DNA from: Rhodospirillaceae bacterium
GTDB lineage: Bacteria > Pseudomonadota > Alphaproteobacteria > SHVZ01
NCBI GenBank assembly: GCA_016792585.1
Contig: JAEULB010000079.1
Span: 1-37,093, forward strand
Direction of reading: 5' to 3'
Length of the DNA: 37,093 nt
Translations under genes and position numbers: made by a program
Part shown: piece by piece, positions 1 to 10,700 of the stretch
Layout: every line of letters starts with the position of its first letter
Position numbering within the stretch: position 1 is the stretch's first letter
Notes under the pieces: model-generated
Databases searched by the model: none
What the model saw: the letters and a program-made list of their open reading frames with translations, nothing else
What the model was told of the DNA's origin: nothing

Positions 1-204
1 GACATGAATCCGGACGCCACCGTCCGCAATGTCCGCGTGGTAGACGAGTCGAGAATGACATCGGATGCATTCTTCCGCGCCGCGGCCGAGAGCGCTCTTC
101 GCGCCGTCCGCAACCCGCGCTGCAATCCATTGAGGCTTCCGTCGGAGAAGTTCGACACCTGGAAGTCCTTCATCCTCAACTTCAATCCGAAGGAAATGCT
201 GTGA
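1..204 (+). CDS. tolA: TolA C-terminal end (partial, 5' end outside window)
   Basis: The reading frame is open from base 1 to the TGA at 202-204, so this is the tail of a gene that begins upstream. The 67 visible residues match the TolA/TonB-like C-terminal domain of alphaproteobacteria: a paired-helix stretch ([13 protein letters not shown]), then [10 protein letters not shown] and the closing W-K-x-F-x-L-N-F-x-P. TolA is the inner-membrane-anchored, periplasm-spanning part of the Tol-Pal system that keeps the outer membrane attached during division; this domain contacts TolB and Pal. The identity is reinforced by tolB following immediately: the TGA stop and the tolB ATG share base 204, implying translational coupling. 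Confidence 0.88.
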   Translation, partial: DMNPDATVRNVRVVDESRMTSDAFFRAAAESALRAVRNPRCNPLRLPSEKFDTWKSFILNFNPKEML

Positions 205-1568
205 TGAGCGTGCTGCCCGATCGCGCCCGCCCGTGGATGCCCACTCGCCGCGACGCCCTGGCGGGCCTCACGGTCGCGCCGCTTCTGTGGAGCGCCGCCA
301 GTCCCGCCTGGGGCGAGCTTCGCATCGACATCACCCGCGGCAAGATCGAGCCGATGCCGATCGCGATCGTGCCGTTCTCGGGCGCCGGCGAGCAGGCGCG
401 TGTCGGCAACGACATCTCGAGCGTGGTCTCGGCCGATCTCGAGCGCTCGGGCCTGTTCCGCCCGCTCGATCCGAAGTCGTTCATCCAGCAAGGCGACCAG
501 ATCCGGCTGCAGCCCCGGTTCCAGGACTGGAAGCTGATCAACGCCCAGGCGCTGGTCACCGGCAACATCGAGATGCAGGGCGACGGCCGCCTCAAGGTCG
601 AGTTCAGGCTGTTCGACGTCTATGCCGAGCAGCAGATGACGGGCTTGGCCTATTTCACGATCCCGAACAACTGGCGCCGCGTCGCCCACATCATTGCCGA
701 CGCGATCTACAAGCGGATCACCGGCGAGGACGGCTACTTCGACACCCGCGTCGTCTACATCGCCGAGTCCGGCCCGCAGAACCGGCGCGTCAAGCGGCTT
801 GCGATCATGGACCAGGACGGCGCCAACCACCGGTTCCTCACCGACGGCCGCGTGCTGGTGCTGACGCCGCGCTTCTCGCCGACCGCGCAGGAGATCACCT
901 ATCTCTCCTATTTCCGCGACCAGCCGCGCGTCTATCTGTTCAACATCGACACTGGCCAGCAGGAAGTCGTCGGCGACTTCCCCGGCATGACCTTCGCGCC
1001 GCGTTTCTCGCCCGACGGCAAGCGCGTGATCATGAGCCTATCGGCCGAAGGCAATTCCCAGATCTATGCGCTCGACCTTCGCACCCGCGCGGTCAAGCGG
1101 CTGACCAACCACGCCTCGATCAACACCTCGCCCTGCTACTCGCCGGACGGTAACCAGATCTGCTTCAACTCGGATCGCTCGGGCGGCCAGCAGCTCTACA
1201 CGATGGATTCCGAAGGCGGCGGCGTGAAGCGCATCTCGTTCGGCCAGGGGCGCTACGCGACCCCGGTGTGGTCGCCGCGCGGCGACCTGATCGCCTTCAC
1301 CCGGATCAACAGCGGCACGTTCTCGATTGGCGTGATGCGCCCGGACGGCTCGGGCGAGCGGATCCTGACCGAGAGCTTCCTGGTCGAGGGCCCGACCTGG
1401 GCCCCCAACGGCCGCGTCCTGATGTACTTCCGCCAGCAGCCGAGCGACGACCAGGGCCGGGGCGGCTCGGTCAAGCTGTTCTCGATCGACTTGACGGGCT
1501 TCAACGAGCGCGAAATTATCACGCCGGTCGACGGGTCGGACCCGGCGTGGTCCCCCTTGATTCCTTGA
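204..1568 (+). CDS. tolB: TolB, periplasmic beta-propeller of the Tol-Pal system
   Basis: This 454-residue protein has an N-terminal TolB domain (about 38-165) followed by WD40/PD40-like propeller repeats containing F-S-P-D-G-K, Y-S-P-D-G-N, W-S-P-R-G-D and W-A-P-N-G-R, the usual TolB architecture and length. TolB links TolA to the lipoprotein Pal. I chose ATG 204, preceded by AAGGAA at 190-195; a GTG at 201 is in frame but too close to that site, and ATG 237 is an alternative. The signal peptide is unusual: residues 14-19 read T-R-R-D-A-L, a twin-arginine-like motif, before a hydrophobic segment and a possible cleavage after A-W-G (residue 37). Classical TolB uses Sec. Convincing by family; the export route is inferred. 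Confidence 0.96.
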   Translation: MSVLPDRARPWMPTRRDALAGLTVAPLLWSAASPAWGELRIDITRGKIEPMPIAIVPFSGAGEQARVGNDISSVVSADLERSGLFRPLDPKSFIQQGDQIRLQPRFQDWKLINAQALVTGNIEMQGDGRLKVEFRLFDVYAEQQMTGLAYFTIPNNWRRVAHIIADAIYKRITGEDGYFDTRVVYIAESGPQNRRVKRLAIMDQDGANHRFLTDGRVLVLTPRFSPTAQEITYLSYFRDQPRVYLFNIDTGQQEVVGDFPGMTFAPRFSPDGKRVIMSLSAEGNSQIYALDLRTRAVKRLTNHASINTSPCYSPDGNQICFNSDRSGGQQLYTMDSEGGGVKRISFGQGRYATPVWSPRGDLIAFTRINSGTFSIGVMRPDGSGERILTESFLVEGPTWAPNGRVLMYFRQQPSDDQGRGGSVKLFSIDLTGFNEREIITPVDGSDPAWSPLIP

Positions 1569-1585
1569 AATTCCACGCTTATATT
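1557..1585 (+). promoter_or_regulatory. Putative sigma-70-type promoter for pal
   Basis: TTGATT at 1557-1562 and TATATT at 1580-1585 are separated by exactly 17 bp, a good housekeeping-type promoter in otherwise GC-rich DNA. The -35 element lies in the last codons of tolB. Transcription would start near 1592, leaving a leader of about 160 nt before pal. A GATTC (GANTC, the CcrM methylation site of alphaproteobacteria) spans 1559-1563. The promoter is inferred from sequence only. Confidence 0.55.
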
Positions 1586-1751
1586 CCGCTGGTCTTCGTC
1601 GGCGCGTGTCGACGGGTTGGGTTATGTCGTACCGGCTTGGCCACCTCTTGATGAAACGAGAAGTTGGGACCAGCAGGCGCCGCCGTCACCCCAGGTAAGA
1701 ATAGAACAACGTGACAATCTCGATCTCTCCCCCGGGAAGGAGTTAACAAAA

Positions 1752-2252
1752 ATGCGAACGAAGCTTCTGAGTCTCTTCGCGGCGTCCCTGCTGCTCGCCG
1801 CTTGCGAGAGCACCTCGACCACGACGGCTGGCTCCGCTGGCAGTGGCGCTGCCGCCTCGACCGCTCCGGCGGCCGCTCCGCGGACCGGCCCGGTTCCGGG
1901 CTCCCAGCAGGATCTCGTCGTCAACGTCGGCGACCGCGTCTTCTTCGACCTCGACAAGTCCGACCTGAAGCCGGAAGCCCGCCGCACGCTCGAGCGTCAG
2001 GCCGCCTGGCTGAAGCAGTACGGCAACGTCGCGGTCACCATCGAAGGCCATTGCGACGAGCGCGGCACCCGCGAGTACAACCTCGCCCTCGGTGACCGTC
2101 GCGCCAAGGCCGCCAGCAACTACCTGGTGTCGCTCGGCATCCCCGCCAGCCGCATCCGGACCATCTCCTATGGCAAGGAGCGCCCGGCCGTCCTCGGTTC
2201 CAACGAGGCCGCCTGGTCGCAGAACCGCCGCGGCGTTACCGTCGTCAACTGA
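1752..2252 (+). CDS. pal: Peptidoglycan-associated lipoprotein Pal
   Basis: This 166-residue lipoprotein anchors the outer membrane to peptidoglycan and binds TolA and TolB. The start is set by a strong Shine-Dalgarno site (GGAAGGAG, 1735-1742) 9 nt before ATG 1752; the longer frame opening at 1617 has no such signal. A lipoprotein signal with lipobox L-A-A-C puts the lipidated cysteine at residue 18. A low-complexity Ser/Thr/Ala/Pro linker follows, then an OmpA-like peptidoglycan-binding domain (about 60-165) with F-F-D-L-D-K-S-D, G-H-C-D-E-R-G-T-R-E-Y-N and the closing N-R-R-G-V. The gene has its own candidate promoter and terminator, so it can be made independently of tolB and cpoB. Confidence 0.97.
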   Translation: MRTKLLSLFAASLLLAACESTSTTTAGSAGSGAAASTAPAAAPRTGPVPGSQQDLVVNVGDRVFFDLDKSDLKPEARRTLERQAAWLKQYGNVAVTIEGHCDERGTREYNLALGDRRAKAASNYLVSLGIPASRIRTISYGKERPAVLGSNEAAWSQNRRGVTVVN

Positions 2253-2280
2253 CGGCAGTAATCCGGTGTTCGTATAGGCG

Positions 2281-2314
2281 TCGGCCTCGGCAACGAGGCC
2301 GAAGCCTTATTTTT
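2281..2314 (+). terminator. Rho-independent terminator after pal
   Basis: An 8-bp perfect stem, TCGGCCTC (2281-2288) with GAGGCCGA (2295-2302), closes a 6-nt loop. It is followed by a T-rich tract (TTATTTTT, 2307-2314), 28 nt after the pal stop codon. It would separate pal from cpoB. Confidence 0.8.
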
Positions 2315-2362
2315 GCCCCATGGCTGGGCCATAGCTTCGGCGCGGAGGGACGCCTGACAGCG

Positions 2363-3361
2363 ATGCGTAGACGACTTCTCCCCGTTCTTTCCTTCCTCGC
2401 CTTCCTGCTGCCGGCAGCGGCCGTCCATGCCCAGGACGTCCGAGCGCTCGTCGAGCGCGTCGACCGGCTGCAGCGCGACATCGACACGCTCCAGCGGCAG
2501 GTCTATCGCGGCCAGGTGCCGCAGGCGCCGGTCGGGGCTCCGCCAGGCGCGCCGCCGGTGATGCAGATGGGTGCCTCCGAGCTGTCGAGCGCCGCGGTCA
2601 GCCGCTTCGAGACCCGGGTCTCCCAGCTCGAGGACACGCTGCGTGACCTCACCGGCAAGATCGAAGAGATCTCCTACGCCAACGAGCAGACCCGCCGTCA
2701 GCTGGACAAGATGACCAGCGACATGGAAGTCCGCTTCCAGGACCTGGAGAAAAGCCGCCCCGCCCAGTCTCCTGGCCAGGCGCAGGCTGCTCCTCCGCCG
2801 TCCCAGTCTGCCGCCAACCCGAACCAGCCGGCGACCACCTCCGGCAATCTCGGCACGATGACCCAGGGTCAGCTGCAGGCCAATCCGCCGGCGCCAGGGG
2901 CTGCTCCCCCACCGCGCCCGGGCCAGCCGCCGCAGCAGGCCGCGCGGCCGCCGGTCGCCTCGATCCTCCCCGACGGGTCGGCAGAGGACCAGTACAAGTT
3001 CGCCTTCAACATCCTGCTGCAGAACGACTACGACCAGGCCGAGCGGGCCTTTAAGGCCTATATCGACAAGTATCCGAACGATCCGCGCACCGAGAACGCC
3101 CGCTATTGGCTGGCTGAGACCTTCTATGTGCGCGACAAGTTCGAGCCGGCGTCGGCCGCCTTCGCCGAGGCGTACCAGAAGGCGCCGACCGGCCAGAAGG
3201 CGCCGGACAACCTTCTGAAGCTCGGCATGTCGCTCGCCAAGCTGAACAAGCCGCGCGAGGCCTGCGCCACCTTCGATCGCCTGGGCCAGCAGTTCCCGAA
3301 CGCGCCCGGCACGGTGACGAGCCGGGCAACGGCCGAGAAGAACCGCCTCAACTGCAAGTGA
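2363..3361 (+). CDS. cpoB: CpoB (YbgF), Tol-Pal-associated TPR coordinator
   Basis: This 332-residue periplasmic protein has a Sec signal peptide (about 1-23, ending V-H-A), a coiled-coil region (about 28-135, with the typical heptads L-V-E-R-V-D-R-L-Q-R-D-I), a long Pro/Gln/Ala-rich linker (about 135-200) and a C-terminal YbgF TPR domain (about 205-332, beginning A-E-D-Q-Y-K-F-A-F). In E. coli, CpoB coordinates peptidoglycan synthesis by PBP1B with Tol-driven outer-membrane constriction. The ATG at 2363 has GGAGGG 13 nt upstream. Its TGA overlaps the tilS GTG by 4 nt, indicating translational coupling. The proline-rich linker is longer than in enterobacteria, as is common in alphaproteobacteria. 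Confidence 0.95.
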   Translation: MRRRLLPVLSFLAFLLPAAAVHAQDVRALVERVDRLQRDIDTLQRQVYRGQVPQAPVGAPPGAPPVMQMGASELSSAAVSRFETRVSQLEDTLRDLTGKIEEISYANEQTRRQLDKMTSDMEVRFQDLEKSRPAQSPGQAQAAPPPSQSAANPNQPATTSGNLGTMTQGQLQANPPAPGAAPPPRPGQPPQQAARPPVASILPDGSAEDQYKFAFNILLQNDYDQAERAFKAYIDKYPNDPRTENARYWLAETFYVRDKFEPASAAFAEAYQKAPTGQKAPDNLLKLGMSLAKLNKPREACATFDRLGQQFPNAPGTVTSRATAEKNRLNCK

Positions 3362-4626
3362 CGGCCGAGACCCTCGTCGCGCGCCTGATGGCGCGCTTCG
3401 AGCCCTTCGAGCCGTCGCCTGTCCTCGCCGTCGGTGTCTCCGGCGGCGCCGACTCCCTCGCCCTGGCGCTACTTGCCGACCGCTGGGCACGTGCCCGCGG
3501 CGGCCGCGTGCTGGCGCTGACCGTCGATCACCGGCTTCGCGCGGAGTCGGCCGCCGAGGCGCGACAGGTCGGCGACTGGCTGCGACGGCACGGCATCGAT
3601 CAGGCGATCCTTTGCTGGCAGGACGCGAAGCCTGGCGCCGGCATCCAGGCGGCAGCCCGCACCGCACGCCTGAGCCTGCTCGGCGAGCGATGTCGGACAG
3701 ACGGAATCCTGCATCTCCTGCTCGCCCATCACCGCGGCGACCAGGCGGAGACCGTCGCTCTCAGGCGCGAGGACAAGAGCGGACCCGACGGGCTCGCGGC
3801 AATGGCAGCCGAGACGCCGACGCCGTGGGGGCGCGTGCTGCGTCCGCTGCTGGGCACGCCGAAGGTCACGCTGACCGGGTTCCTCGCCTCGATCGGCCAG
3901 GCGTGGATCGAGGATCCGAGCAATCGCGACGAGCGTCACGCGCGTGTGCGGCTCAGGCGGCACATCGCCGACGATGAGAGCGAGGTGTCCCTTGCCGACG
4001 CCGCGCGAGAGAGCGGCCTCGCGCGCGTCGCGCGCGAACGCGCGGTCACCGGCATCCTCGCCCGGCACGTGACGTTCGCTCCCGGTGGCTGGGCGACCGT
4101 CGCTCCCGCGCTCTTCGATCACCCGTCCGATCTGGTGCGTGCATCGCTGGCGAGGCTGATCGTCACGATCGGCAACCTCGACTATCCGCCGCGCGGCGAC
4201 CGGCTGGATCGCCTAGCCTCGCACCTCTTAGGCGGCACGAGCCGCGCGCGCACGCTCGGCGGCTGCAGGATCCTCCCGCGGCGCGACCGCTGGCTGGTGG
4301 TGCGCGAAACGGCCTCGCTGCCGCCCCCGGCGCCGTTCGTCGACGGCATGGCCGCCTGGGACCGTTTCGAGGTGAATCTGGCTGACGGTACCCAGGCGCG
4401 CGGATTCGCGCTCGGCCCCCTCGGTACGGGGCTACCTTGGCGAGGCGTCGCGCCCGTGCCGCCCGCCGCCCGGCCGGCCCTCCCTGCCATCCATGATCTT
4501 GACGGGGTTGTCGCGGTCCCCCATCTCGGATGGGCGCGCCCCGGCAGCGAGGCGCGGCTAAAGGGCGCAACTACCTGGATTTTCCCGCGCCAGGGGCTCG
4601 CCCGAGCCGAATTCGCGGTTGCCTGA
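3358..4626 (+). CDS. tilS: tRNA(Ile)-lysidine synthetase TilS
   Basis: TilS modifies C34 of tRNA(Ile2) (anticodon CAU) to lysidine with ATP and lysine, so that the tRNA reads AUA codons. The N-terminal PP-loop is explicit: S-G-G-A-D-S at residues 28-33, followed by the family signatures V-D-H-R-L-R and A-H-H-R-G-D-Q-A-E-T. The protein is 422 residues, within the family range. The start is GTG 3358, overlapping the cpoB stop (GTGA). The order cpoB-tilS-ftsH is conserved in many alphaproteobacteria. The C-terminal half is more divergent but keeps the TilS pattern. No terminator separates it from ftsH. Confidence 0.95.
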   Translation: MTAETLVARLMARFEPFEPSPVLAVGVSGGADSLALALLADRWARARGGRVLALTVDHRLRAESAAEARQVGDWLRRHGIDQAILCWQDAKPGAGIQAAARTARLSLLGERCRTDGILHLLLAHHRGDQAETVALRREDKSGPDGLAAMAAETPTPWGRVLRPLLGTPKVTLTGFLASIGQAWIEDPSNRDERHARVRLRRHIADDESEVSLADAARESGLARVARERAVTGILARHVTFAPGGWATVAPALFDHPSDLVRASLARLIVTIGNLDYPPRGDRLDRLASHLLGGTSRARTLGGCRILPRRDRWLVVRETASLPPPAPFVDGMAAWDRFEVNLADGTQARGFALGPLGTGLPWRGVAPVPPAARPALPAIHDLDGVVAVPHLGWARPGSEARLKGATTWIFPRQGLARAEFAVA

Positions 4627-4681
4627 CTTGGGCACCCGGGGTGTGATAGGGTCAAAGTTTATCGTCTGAGGCTGGAGTCCC

Positions 4682-6607
<1,926 letters not shown>

Positions 6608-6631
6608 TCCGCGCGCCGAACCGACATGAAA

Positions 6632-6667
6632 CGGCCCATCCGGATCCCCTGGATGGGCCGTTTTCTT
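6632..6667 (+). terminator. Rho-independent terminator after ftsH, overlapping the next start codon
   Basis: A perfect 10-bp stem, CGGCCCATCC (6632-6641) with GGATGGGCCG (6651-6660), has a 9-nt loop and is followed by TTTTCTT (6661-6667), 24 nt after the ftsH stop. The 3' arm contains the ATG at 6653 that is the most plausible start of the downstream gene. Confidence 0.85.
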
Positions 6668-7744
6668 GTGAGCCTCTTCCTGCTCGCAGCTCCCGCTGCA
6701 GCGCACCCGCTCGACGACAGCAAGATCGCGATCTCCATCGATGGGGCGCATCTCGACGTCCGCTGGGAGATCTCGCTCCGCGATCTCGACGCGGTGGTCG
6801 ACCTTGACCGCAACCGCGACAACCGGATCTCGGCCGAGGAGCACGCTGCCGGTCGTATCGCGATCGAGACCTATGTCCGGCCCCATCTTCGGATCGACGC
6901 GGAGGGACAATCTTGCATGGCGGAAGGGCCGGGCTCTCAAGCCTTCACCGAGCGCGACGGCGGATCCTTCGTCTCGCTTCGCTACGGTGTGAGCTGCGCG
7001 CGGCCGCCTTCCCGCCTCGATATCGGCTTCGACCTCTTCGCGAAGGAGCACATCCCGCCGCGGGCGCTGGTGAGCGTGACGGCCGGCGAGCGCAGCTGGA
7101 GCGGTGCACTGGCAGAGAACCAGGGATCGCTTTCCATCGATCTCGGCCGGGCCGGCGAGGTCGGATTCGCCTCGTTCTTCGTCGCCGGCGTGCTGCACAT
7201 GCTGGAGGGCATCGACCACCTGCTGTTCCTTTGCGTGTTGCTGCTGCCGCTGATGCTGGCGGCCGAGCCCAGCATCGGGCGCCGGCTGATCGAGGCGGCG
7301 AAGATCCTGACCGCTTTCACGCTGGCGCACGGCTTGACGCTCTGGCTCGCCGCGCTCGGTCTCGTCGACGTGCCCTCGCGGCTGGTCGAAAGCGTGATCG
7401 CGCTGTCGATCGCGGCTACCGCGGTCGACAACGTCGTGCCGGTCCTGGGCTCCCGTCGCTGGCTGGTCGCCTTCGGCTTCGGCCTGGTGCACGGCCTGGG
7501 ATTCGCCAGCGCGCTCGGACCTCTCGACCTGCCGCCGGTGGAACTCGTGCTCTCGCTTCTCGCCTTCAACCTCGGCCTGGAGGCGGCACAATTCGGCGTT
7601 GCGCTCGTGGTCCTGCCGCTGGGATATCTGCTGAGCTGGGGCGTCTCGGTCCGCGGCGCGCTGCTGCCGCTGGGCTCCGCGGCGGCTGGTCTCGCAGCGA
7701 TGCTCTGGTTCGCCGAGCGCGCCTTCGACCTCTCGATCTTCTAG
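6653..7744 (+). CDS. HupE/UreJ-family membrane protein with periplasmic EF-hand loop
   Basis: From ATG 6653 the protein is 363 residues: a signal peptide (M-G-R-F-L-V-S-L-F-L-L, cleaved about A-A-A before H-P-L-D), an exported N-terminal domain (about 18-170), and a C-terminal polytopic domain with the HupE/UreJ_2 signature H-M-L-E-G-I-D-H-L-L-F-L and several histidine-containing helices. The family is poorly characterised and is often linked to metal (nickel or cobalt) transport; no hydrogenase or urease gene is nearby. Residues 52-63 (D-R-N-R-D-N-R-I-S-A-E-E) fit an EF-hand Ca2+ loop, with acidic or amide residues at positions 1, 3, 5 and 12 and Ile at 8. An ATG at 6626 is in frame, but its first codons would form the terminator stem. 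Neither start has a clear Shine-Dalgarno site. Confidence 0.78.
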   Translation: MGRFLVSLFLLAAPAAAHPLDDSKIAISIDGAHLDVRWEISLRDLDAVVDLDRNRDNRISAEEHAAGRIAIETYVRPHLRIDAEGQSCMAEGPGSQAFTERDGGSFVSLRYGVSCARPPSRLDIGFDLFAKEHIPPRALVSVTAGERSWSGALAENQGSLSIDLGRAGEVGFASFFVAGVLHMLEGIDHLLFLCVLLLPLMLAAEPSIGRRLIEAAKILTAFTLAHGLTLWLAALGLVDVPSRLVESVIALSIAATAVDNVVPVLGSRRWLVAFGFGLVHGLGFASALGPLDLPPVELVLSLLAFNLGLEAAQFGVALVVLPLGYLLSWGVSVRGALLPLGSAAAGLAAMLWFAERAFDLSIF

Positions 7745-7746
7745 AC

Positions 7747-10700
7747 CTACTGGAAGTCGCGGCTTTTGACCTCGATCTGGGTCCGCTCGCGCCGCCCGCG
7801 CTTGGTTTCGCGCGGATGGGCGAAGGTGCGGTTGAAGGGACTGCGCGGCGGCGGCGCACCGTCATCGGCGACGAGATCGCCGAGCCAGTCGCTCAAGTCG
7901 AAAAGGCGCCGCGCCTTCACATGGACGACGATCTCCTTGCGGTCGATCGTGCCCTCGCAGGCAAGCAGCCGCGCGCCCAGCACGGCGATCCGGTTCGCTT
8001 CGTACATGTCCGGATAGAGCACCAGATTGGCGATGCCGCTCTCGTCCTCCAGCGTCACGAAGACGATGCCGTTGGCGCTTTCCGGATGCTGGCGCACCAG
8101 GACCAGGCCCGCGACGCGGACGAGCTGCCCCGGCATCGCGTCGTCGAGGAAGGAGGCCTGACTCCAGGCGCTCGCATCCAGGCGCCGGCGGATCAGCGCC
8201 AGTGGATGCTTCTTGAGGGACAGCTTGGTGGTGAAGTAGTCCTGCGCTACTTCGGCACCGAGCCCGAGCGCCGGAAGCTCGATCTCAGGCTCGGCCTGCA
8301 GCGGCGCCCTGATCTCGGCCGCAGCGAACAGCGGCAGCGGCGCCTCGCCCAGGCCTTTCACGGCCCATAGCGCCTGCCGCCGCTGCAGGCCCAACGACCT
8401 GAACGCATCCGCCGCCGCCAGCTTCTCCAGGCTCGCGACCTTGAGGCCGGAGCGAAGCCAGAGATCGCGGACGCTGCGATAGCCGTCGCCGCGCCCCTCT
8501 ACCAGCTTCTTGGTGATCTCCTCCTTCGAGAGGCCGTCGATCTGGCGTAGTCCGAGACGAAGCGCGAAGCCTCCGTCCGGCTTCGGCTCCAGCGTGCAAT
8601 CCCAATTGCTGGCATTCACGTCGGCCGGCCGTACCTCGGCTCCGTTCTGGACCGCATCGCCGACGATCTGCGCCGGCTGGTAGAAGCCCATCGGCTGCGC
8701 GTTCAGCAGCGCGCCGGCGAACACCTCCGGATGCCAGCGCTTCAGCCAGGCCGAGGCATAGACCAGGATCGCGAAAGACGCAGCATGGCTTTCCGGGAAA
8801 CCGTAATTGCTGAAGCCCTCCATCTGGCTGAAGCAACGCTCGGCGAAATCCCGGTCATAACCGTTCCTGATCATGCCGCTGATGAAAGGCTCCTCGAATT
8901 CGCCGATCCTGCCGTTGCTCTTGAAGGTCGCCATGGCGCGGCGAAGCCTGTCGGCTTCGGTGTGCGAGAACCCTGCGCCGGTGATGGCGATGCGCATGGC
9001 CTGCTCCTGGAACAGCGGGACGCCCAAGGTCTTGGTCAGGACATCCTCGAGCCCCGACGGGATCTCCGCTTTCTCGACGCCCTCTCTCCGGCGGAGATAG
9101 GGATGGACCATGTCGCCCTGGATCGGTCCCGGCCGGACGATCGCCACCTCGATGACTAGATCGTAGAATTCCTTCGGCTTGAGGCGCGGCAGCATCGCCA
9201 TCTGACCCCGGCTTTCGACCTGGAAGACACCGAGGGACTCGCCCTTCTGCAGCATTTCGTACACCGCCGGGTCATCCGGCGGGAGAGTCAGGTCGACGGT
9301 CAAACCTTTATGCTTTGTGAGCATGTCGAAGGCGAGCTTGAGACAGGTCAGCATGCCGAGCGCGAGCACGTCGACTTTCAGGATTTTCAGCGTCGCCAGG
9401 TCGTCCTTGTCCCACTCGATGCTGGTGCGGTTCTCCATCGCCGCATCCATGATCGGCACCAGCTCATCCAGGCGGCCTTGGGTGATGACGAAGCCGCCGA
9501 CATGCTGGGACAGGTGACGCGGAAAGCCGACGAGCTCCAGCGTCAGGGTCAGGGCATGGCTGAGAGCCGGATCTTTCGGATCCAGGCCGACGCCGCTGAC
9601 CGCGTCCCAATTGACCTCCTTCTTCTTTCTTCTGAGCGTTTGCTTCTCCTTTCGGCTCATCCGCTCCGGATACAGCTCCGCCTCTTCCTGGCGCCAGTCG
9701 ATCGCGTTCAGCACGTCGACCACATCGGGCGTGAGTCCCATCGCCTTCGCGACGTCGCGGAGCGCGCCGCGCGTGCGGTAGCTGATCACGGTCGCGGCGA
9801 TGGCGGCGCGCTCGCGGCCGTAATGCTCATAGACGTGCTGGATTACCTCTTCGCGCCGCTCGTGCTCGAAATCGACGTCGATATCAGGCGGCTCGTTCCG
9901 CTCGTCGGAAAGGAAGCGCTCGAAAAGGAGTCCCGACTTGATCGGGTCGACGGAGGTGACCCACAGGCAAAAGCAGATCAGCGAATTGGCCGCTGATCCA
10001 CGGCCCTGGCACAGGATGTCCTTCGACCGCGCATAGCGGACGATATTATCCACGGTGAGGAAATAGGAGGCGTAGCCCTTCTTCGCGATCAGATCCAATT
10101 CCTTGATCAGGATCGCACGGGCTTTTTCGGGTATTCCATCCGGGTACCGCCTGGCAGCTCCAGCCCAGGCACGCGCCTCGAGCTCCTCCTGCGCGCTGCG
10201 GCCAGCGGGCACTTCGCTCGGGTACTCGTATTCGAGGTCTGAAAGCTTGAAGCGGCAACGCTCGGCGATCTCGACGCTGCGGGCGACGGCTTCCGGATAG
10301 TCCTTGAAGAGCCGCGCCATCTCTTCCGCCGGCTTCAGGTGACGCTCGGCATTCGCATCGAGACGCGTGCCAGCCTCGGCGATGGTGGTCTTGAGCCGCA
10401 CGCAGGTCATCACGTCGGCGAGCGCGCGACGGTCCGACGTGTGGTAGCGAACGTCGTTGGTGACGACGAGGGGCACGCGCGCCTGCGATGCCATCCAGCC
10501 GAGGCGCTTCAGCCGGCGGCGGTCGTTGCCGTCGTAGCGCCAGGTCGCGGCCTGGTAGACGTGCTTCGGGAAACGGCGGGCAAGCGTCCGCACCCGTTCC
10601 AGATGCACGTCTTCTTCCGGTCGTTCCGGCTGACAGGCGATGAAGATCTGCCCCTCGCCCCATTCGAGAACGTCGGGAAGGTCGAGGAAGCATTCGCCCT

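Noticed and set aside
1569..1751. A tRNA or structured RNA in the tolB-pal gap
   Set aside because: No cloverleaf or conserved tRNA signatures; it is better explained as the promoter and leader of pal.
10046..10054. TTATCCACG, a near-consensus DnaA box
   Set aside because: It has one mismatch and lies inside the dnaE2 coding sequence, so chance is the simpler explanation.
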